Of a stretch of 64,000 nucleotides of DNA, positions 31,806-43,330 are shown piece after piece (the first letter of the stretch is position 1; each line of letters opens with the position of its first letter). The notes under the pieces were generated by a model. The model was given only the letters and a program-made list of their open reading frames with translations, was not told the DNA's origin and made no database searches. Made by a program: the position numbers and the translations under genes. The DNA comes from Sialis fuliginosa (Eukaryota; Arthropoda; Insecta; Megaloptera; Sialidae): contig OY540809.1 of the NCBI GenBank assembly GCA_961205875.1, positions 14,706,267 to 14,770,266 of the forward strand, written 5' to 3'.

Positions 31806-33974
31806 TACAAATATGTTAGTCCATTTATAAGAAATCAATTTGTTTCAGTAGCACTTGGCAGGCTAAAATACAAATAAATATGCTTATTTAATAGAGATTT
31901 AGTAGCAGTTGGTAAAATTATTTCATAGAATCACTTTAGTTAAAGATTAATTCCTTTCGAAAATTTGCCGTAGATAACTTCACAACAGTGAAGTTGTCTA
32001 CAGCAGAATCACAGAAATAAAGACATGGACAACGCTTTCTGAGTTATTGTAATGTGTAAAATTTGGTTCACATAAGTGAAGATAAAGATATAACCCAACC
32101 GTTTTAATAAAGACAAGCATTGACACAATACACGCTCTATCTTTTTTTTAGTGAAGACTCGATTTTCAAATCTATACTCAGAATAAAGTATACTGTGAGA
32201 GATTTAAACGAATCAGCATGTAGTTAATTTTGTTATAGAAATGCCACTGTGGTATTTTTTTTTATTTAAACGGTTGGCAGCCCTATTTTGAAATAGTAAA
32301 GTGAGGAACAAGCACATGTCGACTAGTCAATAAATCAACGTAGATGCAACCATATTTCATGATATATCGCGATCTCTACTTTTATTAAATAAGCATCCAT
32401 TGGAGAAAAGAACAAAATAAAACTAATAAAAATCCAATAAATAAACGTAATAAGATATTTCTTTGATACACAGCACGTAGAAACCGCTGCAGGCAAGACG
32501 TGTCGGGCCACAAGCCAATAAATACTTGTTCATCTTTATATGTCATAACAACCCCCCATTCTCCCCCTCGACCAAACACATTTACGAACTAGTATGCCTG
32601 GTTTACACGCAGACACTAATTTAGCCCTGTTGGACTATCGTCTTGAACATGTAATCTAGACCAAAAAATATATCATATATATTGCTGAATTCGTGCTTCA
32701 ATAAGCTTTGATTTGACACTACACGATGCTCTTGATAAAATTTGTTTCTCCATTTTCTATTTACCCCTTGAAATTAATCCCCAAAATCAAAATTCAACTT
32801 TTTATACTTCACGTCTGTAATTGGACCACCACACATCTCTGTGCTAAATTTCAAATTTTTACGTCGAATAGTTCCAGAGAAAATCATCTGTGACAGACGG
32901 ACGGACGGACAGACACCGAAGTGAAAAACGGGACAATAAAAATATCTAACTCGACAAATATAGCAGCGGTATCATTTAAATTTTCATCTAAATATTATTT
33001 ATAGCTATTATCTATAGTAGCCTATATATGTAGATTTTATGCTTTACCATCATGTTTCATTAAAATAAAATAAAATAGAAACTAGGGACACATTAGCAAC
33101 TGTGTCCTGCAACTAATAATGCACTTTTTCGCCATAAAAAATCGTAAATATCTCTATAGAAAGTAGGTTTTTCCCCTAAAACCCTTAGACCAATTACTGC
33201 CCTTCATCTGTGAAAGGAGGCGAAATATTGAAGGTCGATTATAATATGTACAAAATTATATGAAAATTTGCTCAACATTTTTTTTTGCTACTGTATTTAA
33301 ATATTGGGAGATAAGATTTTAAATGATGACTTATTTTTGGCTCTTTCTACCCTCGAGAATTTCCTCTAATACCGCTGGGGAAGATGTAGTTAAACAAATA
33401 TTACGTACGTGAACGTAGTTAAAAAAATATTAATTTTAAGCAAAGCTATTTGTAATTCTTTAAAAAATCTGCAAAAAATTGTTTATATTGAATTTTAATA
33501 AAATGCCATAGTTTTGAGTTGACTCGTTTTGACTCGTCTAAAGAACTCTCTATGTGTGAACGGGGCTTTATAGCGTATGTAATAAACACACCGAACCCGA
33601 TGAAATTGCTCCAAACTTTGACGCGAGCGATGACTTTTGTTTTATAACTTACTCAATTGTTAACTTGTTGATTTATTCACTTTCAATTATGATTTTATAT
33701 GTGTTTTTGTAAGGTTTGGGCGATTTTGTTTTTACAGAATAAAAAAAGTATTGAAATTATTATAATCTTGATATCATGAATATTATTAGTTCATATTTTA
33801 ATCGTAATAAATTACAAAAATATTGTAAATATGCCATTTATCATGTTTTAAATTATAACACGATGTATTGTTATTAAAAACGTAATAAATAAATGCATTT
33901 ATAATGTTACAGACGTGAATAGAATGCAGAAAGCTATTTAAATGCAATGCATTCGTACATTAAATGCATATAAA
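31806..33974. other. Unassigned; two decayed repeats
   Basis: A repeat-like piece at 32805-32945 has GTCTGTAATTGGACC, GTGCTAAATTTCAAATTTTT and GACAGACGGACGGACGGACAG. A remnant of the GTAAATATCTC repeat lies at 33120-33235 (AAAAAATCGTAAATATCTCT, CTTCATCTGTGAAAGGAGG). A 64-codon minus frame at 32385-32579 is unrecognised. The rest is AT-rich. Confidence 0.4.
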
Positions 33975-34276
33975 CAGTGGCGTTACTATAAAAATCATAA
34001 TGAATTAAATGATTTTGTAAGAAGTTATTATTTTCATTAAATCAATATTTCAATTTTTGAATTATTTTTGAAAGGGAACAAACTAGAAAAAAATGTTTCA
34101 GTTAAAAGTTGTAGAGAATTTCCATATCTATTATTTATGCCCTATTAATTTTGTTCTCAGTTAATTAGAAAAATAATTTCCAATATATTTATCTCGTCAA
34201 AATTTTAATAAAAAAAAAAACTAAATCAAAATTTTAATAAAAAAATATATTATTTAATATTTTTTCTACGCCACTG
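33975..34276. mobile_element. hAT MITE, 302 bp, diverged target duplication
   Basis: CAGTGGCGTTA at the left and CTACGCCACTG at the right are 9-10 bp inverted ends of the same type as the element at 8864. The flanking octamers CATATAAA and CATTTATA agree at 6 of 8 positions, as expected for an old 8 bp duplication. The interior is AT-rich and non-coding. Confidence 0.7.
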
Positions 34277-34783
34277 CATTTATACACATACACATAGAGT
34301 ATGTGTAAACATTTTATCATAAATTATATAACACGTTATCGCTGAGTTCACATCTATAATATCAGTTCGTTATGTATTATGTAAATACATTTATTTATGA
34401 TATTTCATATTTGCATGACTGCAACGGTAGGAAGGTGATGAAAGAATGCAATTACTTCCCGCAGAGTGGCGCATTGGTACTCTGGAATTGTATGGTCAGA
34501 CCGTCAGACGAAATTAAAACAATATATCCTATATTCAAATATATGTATTGCCACTTTTCTCTCAGCGTTAAGAAAATTCTGTTTACCCAATTAAACTAAA
34601 ACTCGGTCTAATTTTTGTTACATAGATACATATACATATGCTAGATAAAAGTTTCAAATGAGACTTAAAATATTTTATTGTAGTGGAAATACATCGTCAT
34701 ATATATAATTGTCTCATGAGTTAAAAATCTCACGTAATACTACATTTGTATATTTCTCAGCAATCCTATTGAATTCATATATG
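34277..34783. other. No recognisable feature
   Basis: AT-rich; a 75-codon frame at 34372-34599 is not recognised. No repeat termini are seen. Confidence 0.4.
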
Positions 34784-35011
34784 TCCGGTATTACAGCCCA
34801 GCAAATAAAATGTGCTGGATAGTTCTCTTGGAATTTTTGACAAATAATTGCATATGCAGTAAGTTGGTTTTTAACATTTTTACTTACTATGCAATACTAT
34901 GCATGCAACTATCTGTTCAAAATTCCAAGAAAACTGTCATATACGTTTGATACCACGTCTAAAAATGTTTTCAAGCTTGCAAATATTTGTTAGCTACACT
35001 GTAATACCGGA
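34784..35011. mobile_element. Palindromic MITE with TCCGGTATTACAG ends, 228 bp
   Basis: TCCGGTATTACAG at the left pairs with CTGTAATACCGGA at the right, extending through AGC(A/T)A. Internally CTTGGAATTTTTGA pairs with TCAAAATTCCAAG and GCATATGC-like stretches face each other, so most of the element can fold on itself. Confidence 0.7.
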
Positions 35012-35955
35012 AATTAATTTATTATCAGAATAGAACTTTATTTAAACTCATTGTCAGTTAAATTGAATAGGTAACTAGAATTAAAAAAAAATAGATGTAA
35101 AGTAATTATAAATGGATTGGTTGCATAATTTCTAAAATTCTCATCAATTAACATTGTCTAGACTTTTTTGCAATGTAGATAAAAATGTTTATCATAATTG
35201 TTTGTTATTTAATCAAGATAATACCTATTTGGTAGGTTTTCATTTTTAAACCATAAAATAATAATGTTTTATCTAACCTGATTTTATATTAACTTGCTGT
35301 ATATTAATTTGTAGGTACATTATTAATTTTTTTGTAATTATATTAATACATTTTTTTAAAGTTAAAGGGTGTGCATTTTATGGACAAGTCTTGTTATTAT
35401 TAAATTTTAGTGGCTAATTTTGTAGCTAGGTATTAACAGACTATAAAATATACGCGGGCGAAGTCACTGTGAATTTCTAGTACGTTATATAGATAGGTAC
35501 ATACATGTATAATTTTTGCTCATATCTAACGTCCGATTTAATTAGTTTACTAGCAGTGGGGAGTGATTTTACCCTTGATATTAACATGAATATTGATGAT
35601 CCATCTGACATTTACTACTACATATAATTGATGACCTACTGATATAGGCGTTACATTACTTTATGTATGGATTAGATTATTAAAAATTCATAAAATATTT
35701 ATTCAATCGATTTTATGGTTTTTAACATTCTTATGGGATGCTGGAAATTTTCAGAATCAAGATTTTGATGAAATATCAATTTTGACCATCCCTGACTATA
35801 TTTTCTTATGATATACATAAGAAGAGTTTTGTACAACAAAAATGAAAGATATAAAAAATAAAAAATAATAAATAAAAAAAAACCCTAAAAATAAAGAAAA
35901 GTATTATTAAATTAATTAAATGAAACAGTTTTTGAAGTTAGTTTTATTATTATTT
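35012..35955. other. Unassigned; Helitron-like 3' end at 35450-35481
   Basis: ATACGCGGGCGAAGTCACTG then TGAATTTCTAG|T is a solitary Helitron-like terminus with hairpin remnant. The rest is AT-rich with no signal. Confidence 0.4.
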
Positions 35956-35959
35956 TTAA

Positions 35960-36213
35960 CCCTTTGAACCCTGACCTTCTGAGCAACAGTTCGATATACC
36001 GGTCATTCGGGTATATGCAAGTACCGTGACCCGGATTATTATTAAATTGTAAGAAAAACAATGTTATTTTATTTTATAATATACCTAACACTTTATTACA
36101 AAAACCTGAATGTTATGAAAACATACATGATCCAAAAGTCTAGATCCAACCAGCAGAATGTTCTTGATCTCCTAAACAACAGGTGGATATACCGGCCACT
36201 CGGGTTCAAAGGG
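35960..36213. mobile_element. piggyBac-like MITE, 254 bp, TTAA target
   Basis: Flanked by TTAA on both sides (35956-35959 and 36214-36217). Perfect 12 bp inverted ends CCCTTTGAACCC / GGGTTCAAAGGG begin with CCC as in piggyBac elements. Near each end, in direct orientation, lies GATATACCGG(T/C)CA(T/C)TCGGGT, a candidate transposase-binding repeat. It differs in sequence from the element at 6995. Confidence 0.85.
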
Positions 36214-36217
36214 TTAA

Positions 36218-36810
36218 TATTTATATATAATTTATGCTTGGAACAACCCAAAATTTTATGAAATCCTCTAAATATTGACCAAAAAAATTTATTCTGATCG
36301 ATTTTTTTTTGCTTATGCCTATAACTTTTGAAAAAGACACTAAAACATTCGTTATATATAGAATAAGATCTTAATTGGAATCTCGCATTGTATACTCAAG
36401 TGTCTTGTATGCATTTTCAAATAAATTTAGTTTCATAACTCAGCCAATTTAACTTATTTTGTTAGAGTCCTATTTACGCTACAATGATTTTTAAAGTAAA
36501 TTAAAAAGAGAGGTACATTTTGAATTGGTGCTAGCACCAGACGTGGCCTTAGGATGTTTCTGTTAACCAACAAAGTATATTCTGATGTATATTCATAATA
36601 TCCTTTACCTTTCATCTCGGCGATATGAAAGAGAGCAAGTTATCTTCAAGGCAATAATTTAATATATTACAAGTGTAGTTGTATGCTTGTGTATAATTTT
36701 AGTACATATGGTGATATGAATAATATATATTTGTTAGATAATAGTTTATTATACAGGATGTTCAAAATAAAACAATACGTATGCTGTTTGCAGAAAAACA
36801 TTGAACTATT
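36218..36810. other. Unassigned; possible mariner-type end at 36752
   Basis: TATACAGGATGTTCAAAATA near 36752 resembles single ends of ACAGGGTGTTC-type MITEs found in insects. No mate is recognised. The rest is AT-rich. Confidence 0.35.
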
Positions 36811-37138
36811 TTTAATCGACTTAAAAAAAGGAAGATATTCTCAATTCGACAGTATATATTTTTTATGTATGTTCGGGCATAACTCTGACAAATATACACC
36901 GACTTGGACGTTTTTTCTTTTGTTTGAAAGAGTATTCTCCCGAGATGGTCCCATATAACTTTTATCAAAGGTAAGCCACTCAAAAGGGAAAAATAACAAA
37001 AAAATTAAATAAAAAATAAAACCGATTTAAGAAAGAAAATTCTTAAAATACTAATAATAATTAAATGTAACATTTTTTTAAGTCAGTGCCAATAAAAATC
37101 TTTTTGAAGTCGATTTTATTTTTTTCTTGAAAAGTTTT
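36811..37138 (+). repeat. GTTCGGGCATAACT-family repeat, best-preserved copy
   Basis: Contains TTTAATCGACTTAAAAAAAG, TCTCAATTCGACAGTATATA, TTATGTATGTTCGGGCATAA, CACCGACTTGGACG, TTGTTTGAAAGAGTATTCTC, CCGAGATGGTCCCATATAAC, CCACTCAAAAGGGAAAAAT and the palindromic tail AAAACCGATTTAAG...TTGAAGTCGATTTT. Open frames on both strands here are by-products. Confidence 0.8.
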
Positions 37139-37238
37139 TTATCTATAATGTAAACTTTATTTTAAATTTAACTCCGTGGGTTGATACATTAGTGCATAAC
37201 TGTGTCGAAATATCGTTAACTGAAGGAAAAATTATATG

Positions 37239-37573
37239 TCTATTTATTATAAAGCTCAACATCTATCTGTCCGTTAGTGTGCTTATAACTCGAGAACCAC
37301 TTATCAATTTTTTTTTCTCTTGTCAGGTTATAGGATATATTTTATTACGTTAGGTAACATAAGGAATAAGCAGTGACAATAATAGTAAATCAAGTAGAAA
37401 AAATCGTAAATATCTCGGCTCCTATATTTGCGAGATAAGGGGTTGTTTCCTCCCTCAAACTCCTATCCCCGTTGTATTTTTCCCGCTGGAGCTAATGATA
37501 CTAATTAAAACCCTCCATACGTGACAGGGGGTAAAATATTAACTCCTGTGCGAAGCCGGGGCGAGTTCGCTAG
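37239..37573 (+). mobile_element. Helitron-like element, AAGCCGGGGCGAGTTCG type
   Basis: Starts TCTATTTATTATAAAGCTCA and ends GGGGCGAGTTCGCTAG|T. Inside are AACATCTATCTGTCCG, AACTCGAGAACCACTTATC, AATAAGCAGTGACAATAATA and CATACGTGACAGGGGGTAAA. It represents a second Helitron-like subfamily besides the GGGTAACAGCTAG one. The copy at 26864 shares only the 3' two thirds. Confidence 0.7.
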
Positions 37574-37978
37574 TAATACATAATATAATAATTCAATCAA
37601 TATTTTCATAAAGAGTAAAATACGAAAATAAGAACGTGTATTGAACATAAGTAGTACATATATATGTTACATTCTCATAAATATAACTCAGGTATGAAAA
37701 AATGTATATAAATGTGGAAGAAACAAGGAAAAAAAGGATACGCGTAAGTTTTCGTCATATGTAAATAAGAAGGAGGGGGAGGTGTATCGTCTCGGGGCGA
37801 GAGTGCTTTCCGGGGACTTGTACATTACCGGAGCAGCAGCATTTTATCTGGCTCCGGGGAGAGGTCTGTCCCCTAAAAAGTGCCGCTTTATGACAAGGCT
37901 CAGATTTTCCAATATTTAGGTATTGAGGAAACTGGGTTTTTTGCTGTTTCCTTTGGCTTACATATGATTCTATTTCGC
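37574..37978. other. Unassigned; G-rich stretch 37768-37885
   Basis: AGAAGGAGGGGGAGGTGTAT, CGTCTCGGGGCGAGAGTGC, TACCGGAGCAGCAGC and TGGCTCCGGGGAGAGG form a GC-richer island lacking repeat hallmarks. Function unknown. Confidence 0.35.
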
Positions 37979-38737
37979 CAGTGGCGTCTAGACTATCTAC
38001 ACTGTCTAGTGTTGCGTTGAAAACTAGGAAATATGGTCTATGTAGTTTTTACAGCAATCTCCCACGTAGACTAATTATTTTTTATTTATTTATTTATTAT
38101 GAACATATACTGTACGAAGTTTAAAGGTCGAATAATTTCTATCCTTTTTCTCCCTCTTGTAAGTATTAGATGATCCTCTCCCCTTTCCTTAATCGGAATT
38201 TCTAGAATTGTGCGAAAAAGTGTTATTTAAAAAAATATTTTTCTATTTATTTAATTTAATTTAATTTTGTTTTAAAGATCCCTCCCAAAAAAAGAAACTA
38301 AAATTTTAAGCTTATTTATTTCAGGACTCTTTTTCATAAGATAATAAAATATAATTTTTAATATTTTTTTATTTGTATTTTATTATGCAAAAAAAATTCA
38401 GTAAATTTTGTTATACTTTATTTGTGTTTTTTGGAGTCAAAATTTTTTTTTAGATAACACGATAACTATTAGTGTGTAAAACAACGTGTTATGACCCAAT
38501 AGGTTGGTTAGAATTCCGTTTCTGCTTCCGACCAACCGAAAACACCAACATGGCGCGTTCTTTTCTACTATGTACATTGTACATGTACTATAACTTCGTA
38601 AATACTTTGAATTTCGGTCTACAATTTTCACAGTATACTCTCAATATATTTTAATTTCAAAATAAGCAAAAAATCGAAAATTTCCTAGAAAATATGCTTT
38701 TTTACGCCCACACAAATATACTGATCGCACGCCACTG
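37979..38737. mobile_element. Candidate hAT element, 759 bp
   Basis: CAGTGGCGT at the left and ACGCCACTG at the right form a perfect 9 bp inverted pair. The adjoining octamers TATTTCGC and CATTCCGG match at 5 of 8 positions. The ends match the hAT MITEs at 8864 and 33975, but length and weak duplication leave room for a chance pairing or an insertion inside. Confidence 0.4.
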
Positions 38738-39102
38738 CATTCCGGATATGAAGTTTTTCGGTAAGAAGTTATATCCTGGCGTATAAACAACGACTATAGC
38801 GCAGTATCATTCCGCTATCGCCATTATGCTACTCATATAAGAAATGTATTGAAGTATTTGTAACCATACTCAGTATCAATAAGGGAATATATGGCGAATA
38901 TTGTTTGTTTTTTTGTTGATCATGGAAATAAAAATATATGAAAAGGTACCTGTTTGTGAACGTAAAAAATTTTACAATTGATTTGATTTTTGTAAATTTC
39001 AACAATATATTACCTACGTATTTTTTATATTTAATATGTTCCTTATTTTTAATTCATCGTGTTTATTAAATAAATTATTTTATATCCATATTTTTAACAT
39101 TA
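38738..39102. other. No recognisable feature upstream of the splice-site pair
   Basis: AT-rich DNA. Pyrimidine content on the + strand rises towards 39120. No repeat is recognised. Confidence 0.4.
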
Positions 39103-39189
39103 ATTTTTATTTTGTTTCAGGTGAGTTACTATATTAACAATTGTCAAAATGATCATTTTGAAAATGTTTCATGGGAGTTATGAGTAAGT
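39103..39189 (+). promoter_or_regulatory. Candidate recursive splice site with 63 bp RS-exon
   Basis: A pyrimidine-rich run ending TTTATTTTGTTTCAG (39120) is followed at once by GTGAGT (39121-39126), so a 3' acceptor abuts a 5' donor. ATTAAT about 20 bases upstream could serve as branch point. A second donor GTAAGTA starts at 39184, which would define a 63 bp exon (39121-39183). Its only frame open at the start meets TGA at the last codon. Zero-length exons of this kind (ratchet points) subdivide long introns in insects. Whether it is used cannot be told from sequence alone. Confidence 0.45.
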
Positions 39190-41003
39190 AAAACAATATT
39201 TTATAATAGAATTTTCAGCACGTATTTTAATTAATTTAATAAATAATTACAGAGCTACACAAAAAGGTAACGTTTTTTCGGAAACCAGTGTATTTTTTAT
39301 GTATTTTGAGAAGTTAAGTCCGAATTTGAGGTCAAAATGAATCGAGTTTTTAACCTTAAATTCGGATTCAACGCCTCGAAATATGTAGAAATACAACAGT
39401 CTCCGAAAAAATTCTTTTTTTATGTTATTAATTACAAGAATTTTTCATTTTTAAAATCTAATTTATTTATTCGTTTAAAATAATATTCGAAATATAGTTC
39501 AAACTTATATTAATATTTTCTTTACAAAGATACATATCGTAACCAATTTGTTAAAATAATATACGTATTTTAGTATTTTAATCGTGAATGCTGGTACAAA
39601 ATGTTGAACGCAATTTAGAATAGACGGTGTAAAAAATTACAGTTATATTTTCTGTTCGGGCGATAAAAAGTAAGAACCCTTCATCAAAACAAAAAACAAA
39701 TTATTTTGTGAATCGTTCGTACAGCAGAAACCTTTTAGTTCCTATGAGTCTCTCTTACACACTCGCAAACACACACACACACCACCTCATACAGGGGCGC
39801 ACATTAGTAAATTGTTGAAAATTATTCTATATACACTCACATATATATAGTATGAATTTTAAATTGTTTCAATTTTTTATCTTGATAATTTCGATTAAAT
39901 TAATCAATCAAAATTAAATAAAACATCCAAGTGCATCTTGGGCATGAACGTGACAGGGTTCCTTAGCTATTCTCACTAACATTCTCTACTTAAAAATACA
40001 TATCAAGAGCTATTTCATATTAACGAAAAATTTAATTTCTAGAAAAAAGTTTACGTGTTCGTGTAACGATATATAAAAAAAGAGTTATTTCTATATTTTT
40101 CATATACTATTTTTACCACAGTGTTTGTCATAAATTTCATTGAAAGTACTAATTAAAATCTACATTCTGGATTTTTTTCAGAATTTTAGCATTCCTTGTT
40201 TAGAAGTTAGAGGGGGAACGCTCTATAACGACTTTGAAAACAAATATTTCGTGACTGAAGGGTTAAAATCATAAGGTTATAAACCATTTTATTGCATTTT
40301 AAAAGACCTATCTAAAGATATCTCACTCAATGGGGTAAGTGAACAAAAATAAGTAAAAACATATTTTTTCAAAATTCTCTTCATTCTGCTTTTTGGGTCG
40401 TCAATCTACGCATAGCAAATTTCATTTTAATAAGTATATAAATGAGAGAATGAGAGTGCTGTGACATACAGACAGATGGAAACCATAAGTGTTTAAAAAA
40501 ATCATCTATATATAAATAAATTCTATAATAAATAATTTAAGAACCCCGTAAAATCTGTTAAATTTCCGCCCTTGTTCACAACACACCGCTACAAAAGCAT
40601 CGCTTTTAGAATTTATGCAAAAACTGTTCAGTTAACATGTCGCTATAGAATCCCTCGAGTCTCCGTGGGATTTATTTATCCCACGTATCTTTGTAAGATT
40701 TATATATTTACAGTTAATACAAAAGTGTAGGAAAAACAGCGATATGTTTATTTGTATTGCGAAGAAACATTGCTCCGTATCGATGGCTATAATTTCCCCG
40801 ACCGCTCGCCGCTAGATGATTTATGTACCGTGTTTTTGCTTCGAGGTGTTTCTAGCAGACGACGCGGAATAACGCTGTCATTAATTATTTTATATATATT
40901 TATTTTATTTCATTCCTTGCGGTTTATGGATTTAAAGTATTTAAATCTTGTATGTCGGGTGATATAAAGAATAACAAAAGCTAAGCTTACGTTACCTGTG
41001 AGC
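39190..41003. other. Unassigned; (AC)n at 39767-39780, GC-richer 40655-40870
   Basis: Largely AT-rich. ACGTTTTTTCGGAAACCAGT (39270-39289) and CAACAGTCTCCGAAAAAATT (39394-39413) may be diverged inverted arms of a small repeat. The 40655-40870 segment is more balanced and holds frames of up to 71 codons without recognisable domains. A decayed repeat lies at 40400-40485 (AAATTTCATTTTAATAAGTA, ACATACAGACAGATGG). Confidence 0.35.
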
Positions 41004-41475
41004 TGTCAAATCGTTATGAATTTGCTCGGGATTTTAGAGCATATATGTGTATGTACAATACATAATAATTTAAAACTGCTATGCATTATATTATGTACAC
41101 CTGTCACCAATGCTTTTAGATCGCATGTATTTATTAGAATTGTTAGCGGGCTGTCATTTATATTTAATACTCCGCGGATTACTTTAGCTTAACTTTTGCT
41201 CTTAAGCAAATTCTTTATAAATTATACCGGAAATAAGAAAATGCAGTTTCTCCGTTTTCTAGTAATAGTTATAATAGTAATAAAGAGTTTGCTCTCGAGC
41301 AAAAACAAAGTACTAAATATAAATGACAGCTCACTGACAGTTCTAATGAATGGTATGGTTTATATAAAATATGAGTGATCTTTAGTAAAATCATCATACA
41401 ATTCATTGCAATTACATTATTATACATTAATTACCACTGATCTAAAATCCCGAGCAAATTCATAACGATTTGACA
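41004..41475. mobile_element. Palindromic MITE, 472 bp, perfect 35 bp ends
   Basis: The first 35 bases (41004-41038, TGTCAAATCG...) are an exact reverse complement of the last 35 (41441-41475). Further in, GCTGTCATTTATATTTAA pairs with AAATATAAATGACAGCTC, with ATTAGAA(T/C)TGT(T/C)AG mirrored beside it. The whole unit is an imperfect palindrome with little loop. Two 60-64 codon open frames inside are not genes. No target duplication is clear. Confidence 0.85.
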
Positions 41476-41767
41476 CGACCAAATTAATGCGGCTTGCATC
41501 CAAAAGCCAAGATCCTAAAACTATAGATTTTATTTTTTAATCGCAATATGAAGAACGTTGGTTCTAAAGAAAACTGACAATTTTAATAAAAATAAACATT
41601 CATTTAGGGGGGTATTATTAGGTAGGGGGTTGAAAAGAATGTGATGCAGCGTGGTAAAGGTGGAAGGAAGGAGTAAAAAATGTATGAATTTTATTTTTAT
41701 TACTTATTTTATGGATGACCCTTTAACAAACAAAATATTTTTATAGATACTAATTGCAAGTAAGGTA
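41476..41767. other. Unassigned; G-rich run near 41608
   Basis: Contains TTAGGGGGGTATTATTAGG and TAGGGGGTTGAAAAG, otherwise AT-rich. No feature is recognised. Confidence 0.4.
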
Positions 41768-42220
41768 CTGTGCATCAGTCTTGGATCATACTCCAGTTTT
41801 GGATTTTTAATTAAATATATTAAATTAGAAATATTTGTTGATATTTGATTACTACCATTACTGAATCATAATCTATAGACACTTCTCTGTAAAACAGCTT
41901 TATTTGATCAGCCAATGGGGTCAGAATGGTGGATATTTAAACTTATTATCAGTGTAATCTATTTATTAATTATTATATTATCATCGGTTTTATATTGTTT
42001 TAAAATTTACGATTCTTTATTTTATAACTTTTATGTCGTATTACTTATCATTTTGTAATCATTATAGTTTAAAAACAAACTATATTTGCGGACTTTGTTA
42101 ATCAAATTGATTTAATAAAAAGGTACTTGTTTTATTAGTAACACAAATTCACGAGAATTACAAAAGGCCCATCAAAAAACAGTATATCTTTATCTTAAAA
42201 GGGCCAATATTGGTGCCAGT
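41768..42220 (-). mobile_element. ACTGGCACCA-family DNA element, minus copy
   Basis: Reads, on the minus strand, ACTGGCACCAATATTGGCCC, TTTTTGATGGGCC, GTTACTAATAAAACAAGTAC, GCAAATATAG, ACCCCATTGGCTGATC, AAAGCTGTTTTACAG, TATAGATTATGATTCAGTAA and CCAAGACTGATGCAC. The same order is found on the + strand at 42806-43330. The terminal inverted repeat is ACTGGCACCA at one end and diverged at the other. Confidence 0.8.
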
Positions 42221-42805
42221 TCCTTATACAAATATCTCATGAAAAACAATTATTATAATTCATACTCTCCATTAAACATTCAACAACAAACTTCACATAT
42301 TGTAAGTAATTATCATGTAAAATAATTAATATTAAAACAAGCCAGAGACATTTGTTAACCGGGAACAGTCTATTAGCAAGTGTAATATAAATATTTATTA
42401 TATAATAGTGCGAGTATGAAGAACGAAATTCGTTAAATTTACACACAATATAGTTCATTAAACGTAGAAAGGTGTATTTAAGACGTAATTAAATTCAGAG
42501 ATACTTTACTTTGTACTAATTAACGTCCTTGATGCGAATAGCGTGCTCGCACCTCCTCCCTACCCCCACATTCGTTTCCCGTCTATTTACGCTATCTAAT
42601 TAAAATTTTTGTATAATATATCATAATTGTAAGGAGCAGGACTCATGAATATTTACAAATCGTAATGGGATTTTGTGGTTACTCGACTAAAATGTGCTCT
42701 CGTTATTTTTTCGAGTTTACTTTTATTATAAATGTACAGGATGCGAATTTTTTTCAAGACGAAATTTTTTTAAATATAAAAATAATATATATGCTTAAAT
42801 ATATA
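42221..42805. other. 585 bp spacer between inverted element copies
   Basis: AT-rich spacer with a 73-codon minus-strand frame (42237-42458) that is not recognised. It includes a GC-richer CTCGCACCTCCTCCCTACCC at about 42548. No gene signal is seen. Confidence 0.45.
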
Positions 42806-43330
42806 TTGGCACCAATTTTTACAATTTAAGAGTAATTGATGGGCTTTTTTTTATAATTCTCAAAAACTTTTGTTACTAATAAAATAAGTACCTCTTTATT
42901 ATATCAATTTAATTATCAAATTCCGCAAATATAGATTGTTTTTTAAATTATAGCTTTTCATTTTGTTTATCTTTTTTCTCCAGTAATGGACACCCAGTAA
43001 TGGACACTTGCTAATGATAACAAAATAATAAGTACTACGAATTTTATTTATACAGTAAAAAATCGTAAAGTTTGAAACTAGGTATATAAATCAAATGCTA
43101 TAATTATATAATAATTAGTATCTAAATAGATTACACTATGAATTAGTATTAATGTCCATAATTTTGATACCCATTGGCCAATTGTCATCTAATCAAGCTG
43201 TTTTACAGTTAAGTGTTTATAGATTATGATTTAGTAATGGAAGTAATTAAATATTAACAAATATTTCTAATTTAATACATTTAATCAAACATGAGTCCAA
43301 CATTAGGGTTAATCCAAGACTGGTGCCAGT
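42806..43330 (+). mobile_element. ACTGGCACCA-family DNA element, plus copy
   Basis: Starts TTGGCACCAATTTTTAC and ends AAGACTGGTGCCAGT. It shares GATGGGC, GTTACTAATAAAATAAGTAC, CGCAAATATAG, CAGTAATGGACACTTGC, TTGATACCCATTGGCC and AAACATGAGTCCAAC with the minus copy and with 21086-21496. It contains a short local duplication (CAGTAATGGACACCCAGTAA). Confidence 0.8.
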
